A DNA stretch of 64,000 nt from Hyphomicrobiales bacterium (GTDB lineage: Bacteria > Pseudomonadota > Alphaproteobacteria > Rhizobiales > Rhodobiaceae). Numbering within the stretch: position 1 is the stretch's first letter; every line of letters starts with the position of its first letter. Where the stretch lies: the NCBI GenBank assembly GCA_002869065.1, contig PKTR01000006.1:124001-188000 (forward strand), given 5' to 3'. The translations under genes and the position numbers were made by a program. This document shows positions 1-8,003 of the stretch, piece after piece. The notes below the pieces were generated by a model. That model searched no databases. It was given only the letters and a program-made list of their open reading frames with translations, and was not told where the DNA came from.

Positions 1-1100
1 TCGGTGCAGGAATCGGCGCCGATGATCGACGGATCGTCGACGATCCGCCGCGTCACGTCCATCACGGTCAGATAGCCCGGTGTGTATTTCGACAGGGATT
101 CCTCATAGGCCGTTTTCCAGCAAAACGCCGTTTTGCCGCTGGTGACCGCGACCGACATGGCGACCGGCCGACCGTCGAGTTCGAGCGTATCGACCTGCAC
201 GTCCCCGCGGCGGGCGAAGGTGGCGATTACCTTGAGGAAGAAGCGCAACGCGTCGGGCTTGCGCAGGATCGCGGTGCCCTCGCGGCCCTTCCATCCGGCG
301 GCCTCGAGTTCGAGGAACTGGCAGAACGCCGGCAGCACTTCGGACTCGGTGGTGTAGAGCTTGCGTTCCAGAACGCCGGTCTTGCCGAGCGACTCCCGCG
401 CCTTTTCGGAACGGCGGTAGCGCCGCGCACTGAGTGATGCCTTGAGATAGGCCTCGCCGTCGAGATCGGTGTTGAGCGAGATATACGGCGTGTGGTTGAC
501 CACGGAGAAATGCCGGTCGCTGCGCTGGGTGGCGGCCTCGAGACCGCGCATGGCTTCGCCGTCGGCTTTCATCGTGTGCATCAAGAGGATGCGCGGGAAC
601 CCGGCGGCCGCGATTGCGTCAAGCGCATGCATCCAGAAGGCCGTGCCGCGCCCGGGCAGGATCAGCGGTGTGCCGCGAACGCCCATGCGGTGGTTCCAGA
701 CCTGCGTCGCCGAAAGCCACGGCCCCCAGCGGTGGCGGGCGAGTTCGATCGGCATAGCGCCGGCAAGCACCCGTTCATCGCCGTCTGTTTCATCGCCGCC
801 GGCGTCGTCCCAGACCAGCACCAGAAACAGCCCTTTGGTGCGGCGGACTTCAGCCATCGCGGCTTCCAGCACGGTCGGCTCGAAGAACACATTGGCTTCC
901 CCGGCGCGGTGGGCGAGACGCTCCAGCGCTGCGAAGACCGTTGCGATGTCGGCGAGCGGAACGATTTCGGCGCGGAATCCCTCAGGGGCGGCGACCTGAG
1001 CGGCAGCCCGGGACTCGGCGCTACGGGACCCGGAACGGGGGTCCGCTGCGGTGTCGAGAGCGGTTCGGCCTTGGATGAGCACTCCTAAACCTCTTGGCAT
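1..1100 (-). CDS. FemAB/CelD-type GNAT acetyltransferase (3' end outside window)
   Basis: An open frame runs without a stop from an ATG at 1100 to the window edge, giving about 366 residues. The start lies inside the 3' end of the upstream flippase gene, is preceded by AGAAGAA, and overlaps that gene by 16 bases, so the two are probably co-translated. The protein resembles the CelD/BcsL group of the FemAB-GNAT superfamily (Acetyltransf_6): a variable N-terminal part, then a segment with YLKASLSARRYRRSEKARE, and a C-terminal half with DTLELDGRPVAMSVAV followed by FCWKTAYEESLSKYTPGYL, which matches the acyl-CoA fold core in this family. Members are usually encoded with exopolysaccharide or cellulose genes and are thought to acylate polysaccharides or their precursors. 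The neighbouring flippase supports that role. The substrate is unknown. A downstream GTG at 1082 is a possible but poorly spaced alternative start. Confidence 0.75.
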   Translation of the reverse strand, partial: MPRGLGVLIQGRTALDTAADPRSGSRSAESRAAAQVAAPEGFRAEIVPLADIATVFAALERLAHRAGEANVFFEPTVLEAAMAEVRRTKGLFLVLVWDDAGGDETDGDERVLAGAMPIELARHRWGPWLSATQVWNHRMGVRGTPLILPGRGTAFWMHALDAIAAAGFPRILLMHTMKADGEAMRGLEAATQRSDRHFSVVNHTPYISLNTDLDGEAYLKASLSARRYRRSEKARESLGKTGVLERKLYTTESEVLPAFCQFLELEAAGWKGREGTAILRKPDALRFFLKVIATFARRGDVQVDTLELDGRPVAMSVAVTSGKTAFCWKTAYEESLSKYTPGYLTVMDVTRRIVDDPSIIGADSCT

Positions 1101-2533
1101 TTCTTCTGGGACATCGGTGAACGCGCAAGCACGCTGCGCAGCAGCGCGCGAAGCTGGCCGATATCGAGTGTCGGAACGGGTTGGAAGCCGAAGTTTCGGC
1201 GGATGACGATGGTCGACAGCAGCAGTTCAAGCAGCATCGCGGTCGCGGTCGCGAGCGCCGCACCGGTGATCCCGAACGCCGGGATCATCACCAGATTGAA
1301 ACCGGCGTTGGCGATCACTGCGGCGCCGAGAATGGCCATCCCGGTGCGCTGATGCCCGGTCATGACGAGCATTGTTTGCGCGGGTGCGATAGCCGAACGC
1401 GCAACGGCCGAAACGGTCAGGATGATCAGCGCCGGATAGGCTGCGGAAAAACTGGTTCCAAAAGCCGCCAGCAAGAGCGGTCCGGCAGCAACGATGCCGA
1501 GCGCCATGATCGCCGCCGGCCAGAAGGACAGCGTGACAGCCTGATTGACCGCGCGCGCAAGCCCGTCGTGATCGTCGGTTGCGGCGAAGTGGGCAAACCG
1601 CGGCGCCATCACCGCGATGACGGCGACGGGAACGAACCCGACCAGCATCAGGATCCGCGTCGCCGCGTAGTAGTGGCCGACGTTTTCCGCCGGGAGCAGG
1701 GCGCCCACCAGCACGATGTCGACATTGTTCATCAGGTGCAGGAGACCCTCGACCATCACGAGAGGGATCGCGACACCGAGCCAGGACGGCATGGAATATT
1801 CCGTCGATCCCAGGCCGATCGATTCGCGGGCGCCGTGGCGGGCGACAAAGGCCTGCACGACCGCCGTTGCCGCCACCGCGACCAGCATCAACGCCATGGC
1901 GTCTTCCGCCGTCGCATCTCTGCCGTAGACCGCGATCGCAATCGCAACGCCGGCCACGAGCATGACCGGACGAAGCAGCAGCGAAGGCGCCATGCCGCGT
2001 ACCGGCCAGCCATTGCCGCGGCAGAAGCCGTCATTGACCTCCGTCAGCGCCAGGAACGGCAGGCAGAACGCAGCATAGAACAGCGCTTTGTGGTAGGTCG
2101 GCGCAATGGAATCGCCACTCTGGCTCAGCACGGCGATGGCGATCAACGCGATCAGCGACGACAGGCTGAACGCCACACCGAGCGAAAGCCGGCGCAGGCC
2201 GCGCAACAGGTCGAACCGGGCAAGCGCCTTATATTCGGGAACGAAACGCATCATCGCCGCGCCAAGGCCAAGCGAAAGCCAGCCGCCGATCAGCATAAGC
2301 CAGACCATGATGTTGGCGTAGATGCCGTATTCGGCCGCGCTCAACCAGCGGGCAAGGGCGATCTGGGCGACGAAACCGACGCCGGCGCCGGCGATCCGCA
2401 ATCCGTAGACCGTCAGCACGCGCAGACCGCTGCGCGCGGTCTCGCGCGCCTGCAGGTGCACGGCGTCATGCACCGGCACCTCGTCAGTCGCCTCCACTTG
2501 CTCTGGCGGCTTTGTTGCGGCGTGGCTGTCCAC
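1085..2533 (-). CDS. Wzx-like polysaccharide flippase (MOP superfamily)
   Basis: The 482-residue protein is almost entirely hydrophobic, with a run of about 12-14 predicted membrane segments after a roughly 30-residue polar N-terminus. This layout and the repeated small-residue helices match the oligosaccharide flippase branch of the MOP (multidrug/oligosaccharidyl-lipid/polysaccharide) exporters, which move undecaprenyl-linked sugar units to the periplasmic face of the inner membrane. The polar N-terminus makes the exact start uncertain; the ATG at 2533 is the first in frame. The stop overlaps the start of the downstream acetyltransferase, which points to one transcript and a shared role in making a modified surface polysaccharide. 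No polymerase or glycosyltransferase is adjacent inside the window, so the polysaccharide cannot be named. Confidence 0.8.
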   Translation of the reverse strand: MDSHAATKPPEQVEATDEVPVHDAVHLQARETARSGLRVLTVYGLRIAGAGVGFVAQIALARWLSAAEYGIYANIMVWLMLIGGWLSLGLGAAMMRFVPEYKALARFDLLRGLRRLSLGVAFSLSSLIALIAIAVLSQSGDSIAPTYHKALFYAAFCLPFLALTEVNDGFCRGNGWPVRGMAPSLLLRPVMLVAGVAIAIAVYGRDATAEDAMALMLVAVAATAVVQAFVARHGARESIGLGSTEYSMPSWLGVAIPLVMVEGLLHLMNNVDIVLVGALLPAENVGHYYAATRILMLVGFVPVAVIAVMAPRFAHFAATDDHDGLARAVNQAVTLSFWPAAIMALGIVAAGPLLLAAFGTSFSAAYPALIILTVSAVARSAIAPAQTMLVMTGHQRTGMAILGAAVIANAGFNLVMIPAFGITGAALATATAMLLELLLSTIVIRRNFGFQPVPTLDIGQLRALLRSVLARSPMSQKKCQEV

Positions 2534-2781
2534 GTCGATCCTCCGTCTACGGCGTCTGCGATTGTCCGCAAGACCCCGCCGTACCCCTGAAAAATCTCGT
2601 CTTGGAAAAACAACGTTACAGAAAAAGGATTTACTTCCGGTGAGCCGGTAGCGTTAAGGAACCGTAACGGCCGCCGTTCGGCCTGGCGTTCCGGTCGGCA
2701 CTCCGCCGTCCTTCGGCGCTCGCGGAAACGCTTTCTTTACCCTGTTGGCGCAAAACGGATTGAGGTCATGGATGATTAACC

Positions 2782-4251
2782 ATGACGTCGTTCGCAGTGG
2801 GGGTCCGTTTCGTCATGTCAGTCTTGCGAGGTCCGGCCGAAAACGTCCGCATCCTCGTTCTTGAATCCGATCCAGCCGCAAAACGGGTGCTTCTTTCCGG
2901 GCTTGAAACAGCCGCCGGGGTAGAAGCGACCGTCGTCGCCGATACGCTCGCCGGTGCCCGCCGTCTGGCCCGCGCGGAAGACTTCGATCTCGCCGTTGTC
3001 GATCTTGATGCGATCGGTGGCGCGGATTCGCTCGGTGCTCTCGTTCCTCTGCTCCCCGATGCCGTCGTCTTCGCCGTTACCGCAAGCGGGTCGGTTTCCG
3101 GCGCCATCGAGTCGCTGCGCGCCGGTGCGCACGACTTCATCGTCAAACCGCTTTCCGCGACGGCGCTCATCGAGCGTTTCGCAGCCTGCAGCCGCCGCCG
3201 GCACCAGGCCGTGATCGATACCCGTGCGACGGCCGGCCGACCGTCGCCAGTCGCAAATGATTTCGCCGGCTTTGTCGGCTCGTCGCCGCTGATGCTTGGT
3301 CTGTACGATCAGGTGCGCCGCATCGCGGCTTCCCGTGCCCCCGTTTTCATCACCGGAGAATCCGGCACCGGCAAGGAACTCTGCGCCGAAGCCATCCATG
3401 CCCATTCGGGCCGCGCCGATGCCCCCTTCATCGCCATCAATTGTAGCGCCATCCCGCGCGAACTGATGGAAAGCGAGATCTTCGGCCACGTCCGCGGCGC
3501 TTTCACCGGAGCCTCGGAAGATCGCGCCGGCGCCGCCGAACTGGCCGATGGCGGCACCCTGTTTCTCGATGAGATCGGTGAGATGGATCTCGCCCTGCAG
3601 GCCAAGCTCTTGCGCTTCATCCAGACCGGCGTGGTGCGCCGCCTCGGTGACAGCCGCAGCCGGCTGGTCGACGTGCGCTTCGTTGCCGCCACCAACCGCA
3701 CCATCCTCGATGAGGTCTCGGCGGGTCGTTTCCGCGAGGATCTGTATTACCGGCTGCACGTTTTGCCGGTTCACGTGCCGCCGTTGCGCGCGCGCGTCGA
3801 TGACATTTTGTCACTGGCGCATCATTTCCTCGCCCGGTTTTCTGCCGAGGAAGGGCGTTCTTTCACCGGCTTCTCAAGCGAAGTGGAGCACCGTCTCGTC
3901 ACTTACGCGTGGCCGGGCAATGTCCGTCAGCTCGAAAACGTCATACGCCGGGCCGTGGTGCTCTACGACGGCGAAACGATTGAAGCGGCGATGCTCGCGG
4001 GTGCTCTGCCCGCCGCACCCGATCAGCCGATTTTCCTTGGCGAGCAAGGGGGTTATCTCTCCGCCCCGGGCTTTTCGCGCCACAGCGCAGCGGCGATCGC
4101 GCCGTTCTGGCAGCAGGAGCGGGATATCATCGAACAGGCGTTGGCCGCCTTCGACGGCAATATTTCGCGCGCCGCCGCCGCCCTCGAAATCGCTCCTTCG
4201 ACGATCTACCGCAAACGTCAATCCTGGACCGAGCGCAGTCATCAGCCCTGA
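2782..4251 (+). CDS. Sigma-54-dependent response regulator (REC-AAA+-Fis HTH)
   Basis: This 489-residue NtrC-family activator has three domains. A receiver domain (about residues 21-140) carries the phospho-acceptor candidate Asp74 and the conserved Lys122. The AAA+ domain has Walker A GESGTGKE at 192-199, the sigma-54 contact loop GAFTGA at 239-244 and Walker B LFLDE with Asp263-Glu264. A C-terminal Fis-type helix-turn-helix covers about 455-485. It should bind upstream enhancer DNA and remodel RpoN-RNA polymerase. All catalytic motifs are intact. No sensor kinase lies beside it, so the signal is unknown. An ATG at 2815 is an alternative start giving 478 residues. The next gene downstream encodes a secreted unknown protein, and divergent upstream genes are for polysaccharide export, so either could be a target; this is inference. 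Confidence 0.9.
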   Translation: MTSFAVGVRFVMSVLRGPAENVRILVLESDPAAKRVLLSGLETAAGVEATVVADTLAGARRLARAEDFDLAVVDLDAIGGADSLGALVPLLPDAVVFAVTASGSVSGAIESLRAGAHDFIVKPLSATALIERFAACSRRRHQAVIDTRATAGRPSPVANDFAGFVGSSPLMLGLYDQVRRIAASRAPVFITGESGTGKELCAEAIHAHSGRADAPFIAINCSAIPRELMESEIFGHVRGAFTGASEDRAGAAELADGGTLFLDEIGEMDLALQAKLLRFIQTGVVRRLGDSRSRLVDVRFVAATNRTILDEVSAGRFREDLYYRLHVLPVHVPPLRARVDDILSLAHHFLARFSAEEGRSFTGFSSEVEHRLVTYAWPGNVRQLENVIRRAVVLYDGETIEAAMLAGALPAAPDQPIFLGEQGGYLSAPGFSRHSAAAIAPFWQQERDIIEQALAAFDGNISRAAAALEIAPSTIYRKRQSWTERSHQP

Positions 4252-4371
4252 CCGACGGCACTTCGCGGTTTACCGTGACGAAAAATTTGTCCAGCAAATC
4301 ATTGTGATGCGTGAACAAGGCGTGTAAATCCCTCGTCAACCAAAGAAACATCAAATGGGTTGCTGGGGATA

Positions 4372-4986
4372 ATGATCAAAAAGGCGTCTTTGTTGCCCGC
4401 CTTGGCTTTCGCCGCGGTTGGTTTCGGGCCTGCACTGGCCGGCGATATCGTCAACAAAGCGATCGAGGTCGAAAACAGCTTGCAGAACGGTCAGCCGGTC
4501 GCCGCGCTGACGGCCGCCGAGGCCGTCTACGACGCGACCTGGACGGCGATGCCGCTCAGCTTCGCCAAGGCGACGTTCACCGACGGTGCGGCCGATGGTT
4601 ATGGCCGTTTCACGGCGCGTGAAAGCAACGTGTTCTCTCCCAGTGACCAGATCATGCTCTATGCCGAGCCGCTCGGCTATGGCTACGGCGAAACCGACAA
4701 GGGATTTGCCATCGATCTCGATGCCGACCTCGAACTGCGCACCGCGGGCGGCCAGATCCTCGCCGCCCAGAAGGACGTCAGTCGGCTGTCGCACGTTTCT
4801 GCGCGACCGGAACGCGCTTTTCATCTCTCGCTGAGCTTCGTATTCGAAGGTCTCAGCGCCGGCGACTACGTCGTTGCGATCACCCTGCGCGATGCCCATT
4901 CCGACAAGTCCGGTGCGTTCGAATTGCCGTTCACGGTCGATTCCGGCAAGCCGAAGCCGCGCCCGGGTGAAGGAAGCGCTAACTGA
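4372..4986 (+). CDS. Secreted protein of unknown function
   Basis: The 204-residue protein starts with MIKKASLL and a hydrophobic stretch ending in a signal-peptidase-I-like site after PALA, so a soluble periplasmic or exported form of about 182 residues is expected. The ATG at 4372 is preferred over an in-frame TTG at 4360 because GGGG lies just upstream and the signal peptide then begins with a basic patch. The mature part looks like an all-beta domain: short alternating strands, a conserved-looking YAEPLGYGYG segment, and a C-terminal PFTVDSGKPKPRPGEG tail rich in proline. I do not recognise the family. There are no cysteines, membrane helices or enzyme motifs visible. It follows the sigma-54 regulator by 120 bases and is followed by two hairpins, the second an intrinsic terminator. 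Confidence 0.75.
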   Translation: MIKKASLLPALAFAAVGFGPALAGDIVNKAIEVENSLQNGQPVAALTAAEAVYDATWTAMPLSFAKATFTDGAADGYGRFTARESNVFSPSDQIMLYAEPLGYGYGETDKGFAIDLDADLELRTAGGQILAAQKDVSRLSHVSARPERAFHLSLSFVFEGLSAGDYVVAITLRDAHSDKSGAFELPFTVDSGKPKPRPGEGSAN

Positions 4987-5066
4987 ACGCGCGGAAATCA
5001 TACGAAAGTTGAAAATTTCCGGGTGTGACGGGTGAAACACTCTTCCCCTCTGCACTCATAGGATGT

Positions 5067-5087
5067 ATCGACGGTGCGGGCGTCGAT
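5067..5087 (+). other. Small perfect hairpin upstream of terminator
   Basis: ATCGACG pairs perfectly with CGTCGAT across a 7-base loop. It sits 9 bases before the intrinsic terminator that ends the preceding transcript. It may protect the 3' end of the mRNA or form part of a two-hairpin terminator. Confidence 0.5.
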
Positions 5088-5095
5088 GCCGGTTG

Positions 5096-5127
5096 AACCG
5101 GGGTGCATGGCGCCCCGGTTTTTGTTT
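5096..5127 (+). terminator. Intrinsic terminator after the secreted-protein gene
   Basis: AACCGGGG (5096-5103) pairs with CCCCGGTT (5113-5120) over a 9-base loop and is followed directly by TTTGTTT. This is a classic rho-independent terminator for the gene ending at 4986. Its position also argues against any early in-frame start for the following transporter. Confidence 0.85.
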
Positions 5128-5249
5128 GGGTTCGCCGCCGGGCTCGCCGGCGGGTATTTCGTTTTCCGCATTCTCGCGGCACATTCGCTGGGTCGATCAG
5201 CGCTGCCCTTGTGGCGTCGCCCTTCCGCTCAGCCCTGACAGGTTCGAAC

Positions 5250-6152
5250 ATGGCGCGCCTTCTGCCGGTCCTGATGATGGTGTTTGGCATCGGCATCCTC
5301 TCGTTGATGGATGCGCTGGTGAAGACCATCGGGCCGTTTTATCCCGTCTGGCAGATCACCTTCCTGCGCTATGTCGCCGGCCTTGTCGCCATTGTTCCGT
5401 TCGTTCTTGCGTTGCGCCCCGAGTTCCCGAGCTGGCCGGTCATCCGCGCCAATGGCCTGCGCGGCATTCTCGTCGTCGGCGCCGGTGTATGCTTCTTCAA
5501 GGCGATCCAGTTCATTCCGCTGGCGCTGGCAACGTCGCTGTTCTTCACCGCCCCGCTGGTCATTTCCGTGCTCGGCTGGGTCATGCTGAAGGAGCCGGTT
5601 CCCCGCAGCGCGGCTGTCGCGATCCTGCTCGGTCTCGTCGGTGTCGTCGTGATCTGCTCGGGCACGCTTGCCGCGGAAACGCTCGACGAGCCGTTTGAGC
5701 AACTCGCAATGGGCCTCGGCCTGGCGTTCGCCGCCGCGCTGTTTTACGCCGTCGCCATGGTGACGATCCGCGCCCGCACCCGTGGCGATCCCATCGTCAC
5801 CATCATCCTCATGCAGACCATCGGCGGGACCGTGGTCTCGGCGCTGCCGGGGCTGTTGGTCTGGCATCCGATCCAGCCCGAACATTGGGTAGTCTATGCG
5901 ACGATCGGCGCCTGCGGGACGAGCGGCTTCTTCCTGCTGTCTCACGCGCTTGCGCGCGCGCCGGTGGCGACCCTTGCACCGATCGAATACAGCGCCTTCC
6001 TGTGGGCCAGCCTTTGGGGCTATCTGTTCTTCGCCGAAATGCCGCGTGACACGACGCTGGTCGGCGCCGCGCTGATCGTCGTTGCCGGGCTGATCGTCAT
6101 CCGCTCGGCCAAGACCCAGCGGGTGGCGCCTGCCGAGGTGCCGCCGGTCTAG
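5250..6152 (+). CDS. EamA-family DMT transporter
   Basis: The 300-residue protein has about ten hydrophobic helices arranged as two EamA repeats of five, the usual size and layout of drug/metabolite transporters. It begins MARLLPVLMMVFGIGILSLMDALVK, where a helix with a central acidic and lysine residue is typical of the S-adenosylmethionine/riboflavin-type EamA group found in alphaproteobacteria. The substrate cannot be told from sequence. The frame is open further upstream to 5103, but that would run through a terminator, so the ATG at 5250 is chosen. The stop codon TAG shares its last base with the first copy of a hairpin repeat array. A second EamA protein occurs at 14.1 kb, with which it shares only family features. 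Confidence 0.88.
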   Translation: MARLLPVLMMVFGIGILSLMDALVKTIGPFYPVWQITFLRYVAGLVAIVPFVLALRPEFPSWPVIRANGLRGILVVGAGVCFFKAIQFIPLALATSLFFTAPLVISVLGWVMLKEPVPRSAAVAILLGLVGVVVICSGTLAAETLDEPFEQLAMGLGLAFAAALFYAVAMVTIRARTRGDPIVTIILMQTIGGTVVSALPGLLVWHPIQPEHWVVYATIGACGTSGFFLLSHALARAPVATLAPIEYSAFLWASLWGYLFFAEMPRDTTLVGAALIVVAGLIVIRSAKTQRVAPAEVPPV

Positions 6153-6321
6153 CGCTTTCCCAAAAAGTTGTCAGACTTTTTGGATAAGAAAACGCGGTGG
6201 GCAAAAGGCGACAGCGCTTTCCCAAAAAGTTGTCAGACTTTTTGGACAAGAAAACGCGGAGGGCAAAAGGCGACAGCGCTTTCCCAAAAAGTTGTCAGAC
6301 TTTTTGGACAAGAAAACGCGG
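6152..6321 (+). repeat. Three tandem copies of a 62-bp hairpin repeat
   Basis: Units begin at 6152, 6214 and 6276, so the period is exactly 62 bases; the third is truncated after the core. Each 44-base core is a nested imperfect palindrome: inner arms CCAAAAAG and CTTTTTGG around an 8-base loop, outer arms GCGCTTTC and GAAAACGC with one mismatch. The spacer GGNGGGCAAAAGGCGACA is also repeated between units. The copies differ at only a few bases, such as GGATAAG in the first against GGACAAG in the others. A fourth dispersed core lies at 24546-24589. This is a REP-like palindromic element, not coding sequence. Confidence 0.9.
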
Positions 6322-6404
6322 GCAAACAACGCGTTCCGCGGTCGATCCACATCGCCGGATCGGCTATGATTCCGATCGCAACGATACCGGCGAGCGAGGA
6401 GACG

Positions 6405-7013
6405 ATGGCCAGCATCTACGATCTGAAACCGCGTTTTCAGGCGTTCCTGCGTCCACTCGTCGTCTCATTGGCGAAGGCTGGCGTGACTGCCAACATGGTC
6501 ACGCTTGCGGCCCTCGGCCTGTCGCTGCTCGCAGCCCTGCTGCTCGCGGTCTCTGCCGGCTTCAAGGCCTCGCTGCTACTGCTGCCGCTCGTTCTTTTCG
6601 TGCGCATGGCGCTCAACGCAATCGACGGCATGCTGGCCCGCGAGCACGACCAGAAAAGCCAGCTCGGCGCGATCCTCAATGAAGTCGCCGACGTGCTGTC
6701 GGATCTCGCGCTTTATCTGGCGCTGGTCCCCGCGCTCGCGCCCTACGGGGCCGCCGCAGTGCCGATCGTTTTCTTCGTCATCGGAGCGATCATCACCGAG
6801 TTCGCCGGCGTGCTCGCTCAGGCGCTTGGGGCGGGGCGGCGCTATGACGGCCCGATGGGCAAGTCCGACCGCGCCTTCGTCATCGGCACGCTGGCTGTCG
6901 CGGTAGCCCTGTTTCCAATCCCCTGGGTCGCACTCGACGGCATTTTCGTCATGCTGGCGATCGCCACCGTTCTGACTGCCTGGAAGCGCTGCGCGGCCGT
7001 GCTTGCCGCTTGA
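6405..7013 (+). CDS. YnbA-like CDP-alcohol phosphatidyltransferase
   Basis: The 202-residue membrane protein has the CDP-alcohol phosphotransferase signature, here NAIDG-ML-AR followed by eight residues, G, and then N and D at the positions of the last two aspartates. The first and third Asp of the canonical D-x2-DG-x2-AR-x8-G-x3-D-x3-D motif are therefore Asn. From memory the Escherichia coli YnbA family has the same substitutions, and the whole sequence (for example the VTANMVTLAAL and RMALNAIDGMLARE segments) resembles YnbA. The family would use a CDP-linked alcohol to make a phospholipid or related product in the membrane, but YnbA has no established reaction. The ATG at 6405 has GAGGAG upstream; the frame is open back into the hairpin repeats, but that part is not coding. 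Confidence 0.85.
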   Translation: MASIYDLKPRFQAFLRPLVVSLAKAGVTANMVTLAALGLSLLAALLLAVSAGFKASLLLLPLVLFVRMALNAIDGMLAREHDQKSQLGAILNEVADVLSDLALYLALVPALAPYGAAAVPIVFFVIGAIITEFAGVLAQALGAGRRYDGPMGKSDRAFVIGTLAVAVALFPIPWVALDGIFVMLAIATVLTAWKRCAAVLAA

Positions 7014-7043
7014 CCTCGGCTTGCCAAGCCGTTACCCGCGCAG

Positions 7044-7916
7044 ATGATGACCAACGAACCGATCCCTTTCCTGTCCGGTCTCTCGGCGATAGCCGGGCGC
7101 TACCGTGGCATCCTCTGCGACGTCTGGGGCGTCGTGCACAACGGCGTGCGCGCCTTCGAGCCCGCTTGCGAGGCGCTGGTGAAGTACCGCGCCGAGGGCG
7201 GCACGGTGGTGCTGTTGACCAACGCTCCGCGGCCGTCCGGCCCGATCTACGGCCAGCTCGACGGCCTCGGCGTGCCGCGCGACGCCTATGACGGCATCGT
7301 CACCTCGGGCGATGCGACCCGTGCGCTGCTGCTCGAAAAGGGCCTGCTCCGCATCCACCATATCGGCCCGGATCGCGACCTGACCCTCTACGAAGACAGT
7401 CCGATGACGCTGGTCGGCGCCGAGGAGGCCGATGTCGTCGTCTGCACCGGTCTTGTCGACGACGAGACCGAGAGCCCGGAGGACTACCGCGAAAGGCTCG
7501 ACGCCCTCGTCAAGCGTGGCCTGCGTTTCGTCTGCGCCAATCCCGACATCGTCGTCGAGCGTGGCAACACGCTGGTGTGGTGCGCCGGTGCTCTGGCCAG
7601 GGAATATGCCGATCTCGGCGGCGAGGTGGTCATCCTCGGCAAGCCGCACGCGCCGATCTACGCCAATGCCTTTGCGCGGATCTCCGAACTGGCCGGCACG
7701 GCGTTGGACAAGAGCGATATCCTGGCAATCGGCGACGGGCTGAAGACCGATGTCGCCGGCGCCGTCGGGCAGGGGCTCGATACGCTGTTTATATCGGCCG
7801 GCATTCATGCCGCCGATTTCGGCGACGCCGACAATCCCGATCAGGACAAGGTGCGCACCCGGCTCGCCGACGAAGGTCTCGCGGTCGCCGCGATCATCCC
7901 CAAGCTCGCCTGGTAG
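7044..7916 (+). CDS. HAD-IIA family hydrolase (TIGR01459-like)
   Basis: The 290-residue protein follows the preceding gene by 30 bases. It has the haloacid dehalogenase fold in the IIA (NagD-like) arrangement: motif I is CDVWGVVHNG near residue 28, motif II lies in LLTNAPRPSG, a large cap domain follows, and motifs III/IV are GKPHAPIY and AIGDGLKTDVAGA near residues 205-240. The second aspartate of motif I is replaced by Trp-Gly (DVWGV instead of DxDGT), which I recall as characteristic of this alphaproteobacterial subfamily. It is probably a phosphatase acting on a small sugar phosphate or nucleotide, but the substrate is not known. A bidirectional-looking terminator lies downstream. Confidence 0.85.
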   Translation: MMTNEPIPFLSGLSAIAGRYRGILCDVWGVVHNGVRAFEPACEALVKYRAEGGTVVLLTNAPRPSGPIYGQLDGLGVPRDAYDGIVTSGDATRALLLEKGLLRIHHIGPDRDLTLYEDSPMTLVGAEEADVVVCTGLVDDETESPEDYRERLDALVKRGLRFVCANPDIVVERGNTLVWCAGALAREYADLGGEVVILGKPHAPIYANAFARISELAGTALDKSDILAIGDGLKTDVAGAVGQGLDTLFISAGIHAADFGDADNPDQDKVRTRLADEGLAVAAIIPKLAW

Positions 7917-7949
7917 TCTCAGCCCTCGCAGGCATGACGGCAAAAACGA

Positions 7950-7982
7950 AAAGGGCGCCCCGAACCGGGACGCCCTTTTTTA
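7950..7982 (+). terminator. Intrinsic terminator between convergent genes
   Basis: AAGGGCGCCCCG and GGGACGCCCTT form a GC-rich stem with one mismatch around a short loop, followed by TTTTT on the plus strand and preceded by AAAA, which gives a shorter U-run on the minus strand. It lies between the convergent HAD hydrolase and cheZ genes and may serve both. Confidence 0.8.
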
Positions 7983-8003
7983 ATTCAGTAGGCCCGTGGG
8001 CGC

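Noticed and set aside
1181-2590. A 469-codon plus-strand frame across the flippase gene
   Set aside because: Antisense to a well-supported membrane protein; its translation is a charged, low-complexity sequence with no motif.
5235-5260. A GGTTCGAAC word like a tRNA T-arm
   Set aside because: No acceptor stem, D-arm or anticodon arm can be formed around it. No tRNA gene was found in the window.
6152-6321. CRISPR array
   Set aside because: The units are tandem with near-identical spacers, and the core is a palindrome; no cas gene is present. This is a hairpin repeat, not CRISPR.
6168-6404. An N-terminal extension of the YnbA-like gene through the hairpin repeats
   Set aside because: The repeats translate only by chance into repeated peptides, and the ATG at 6405 has a good GAGGAG site.
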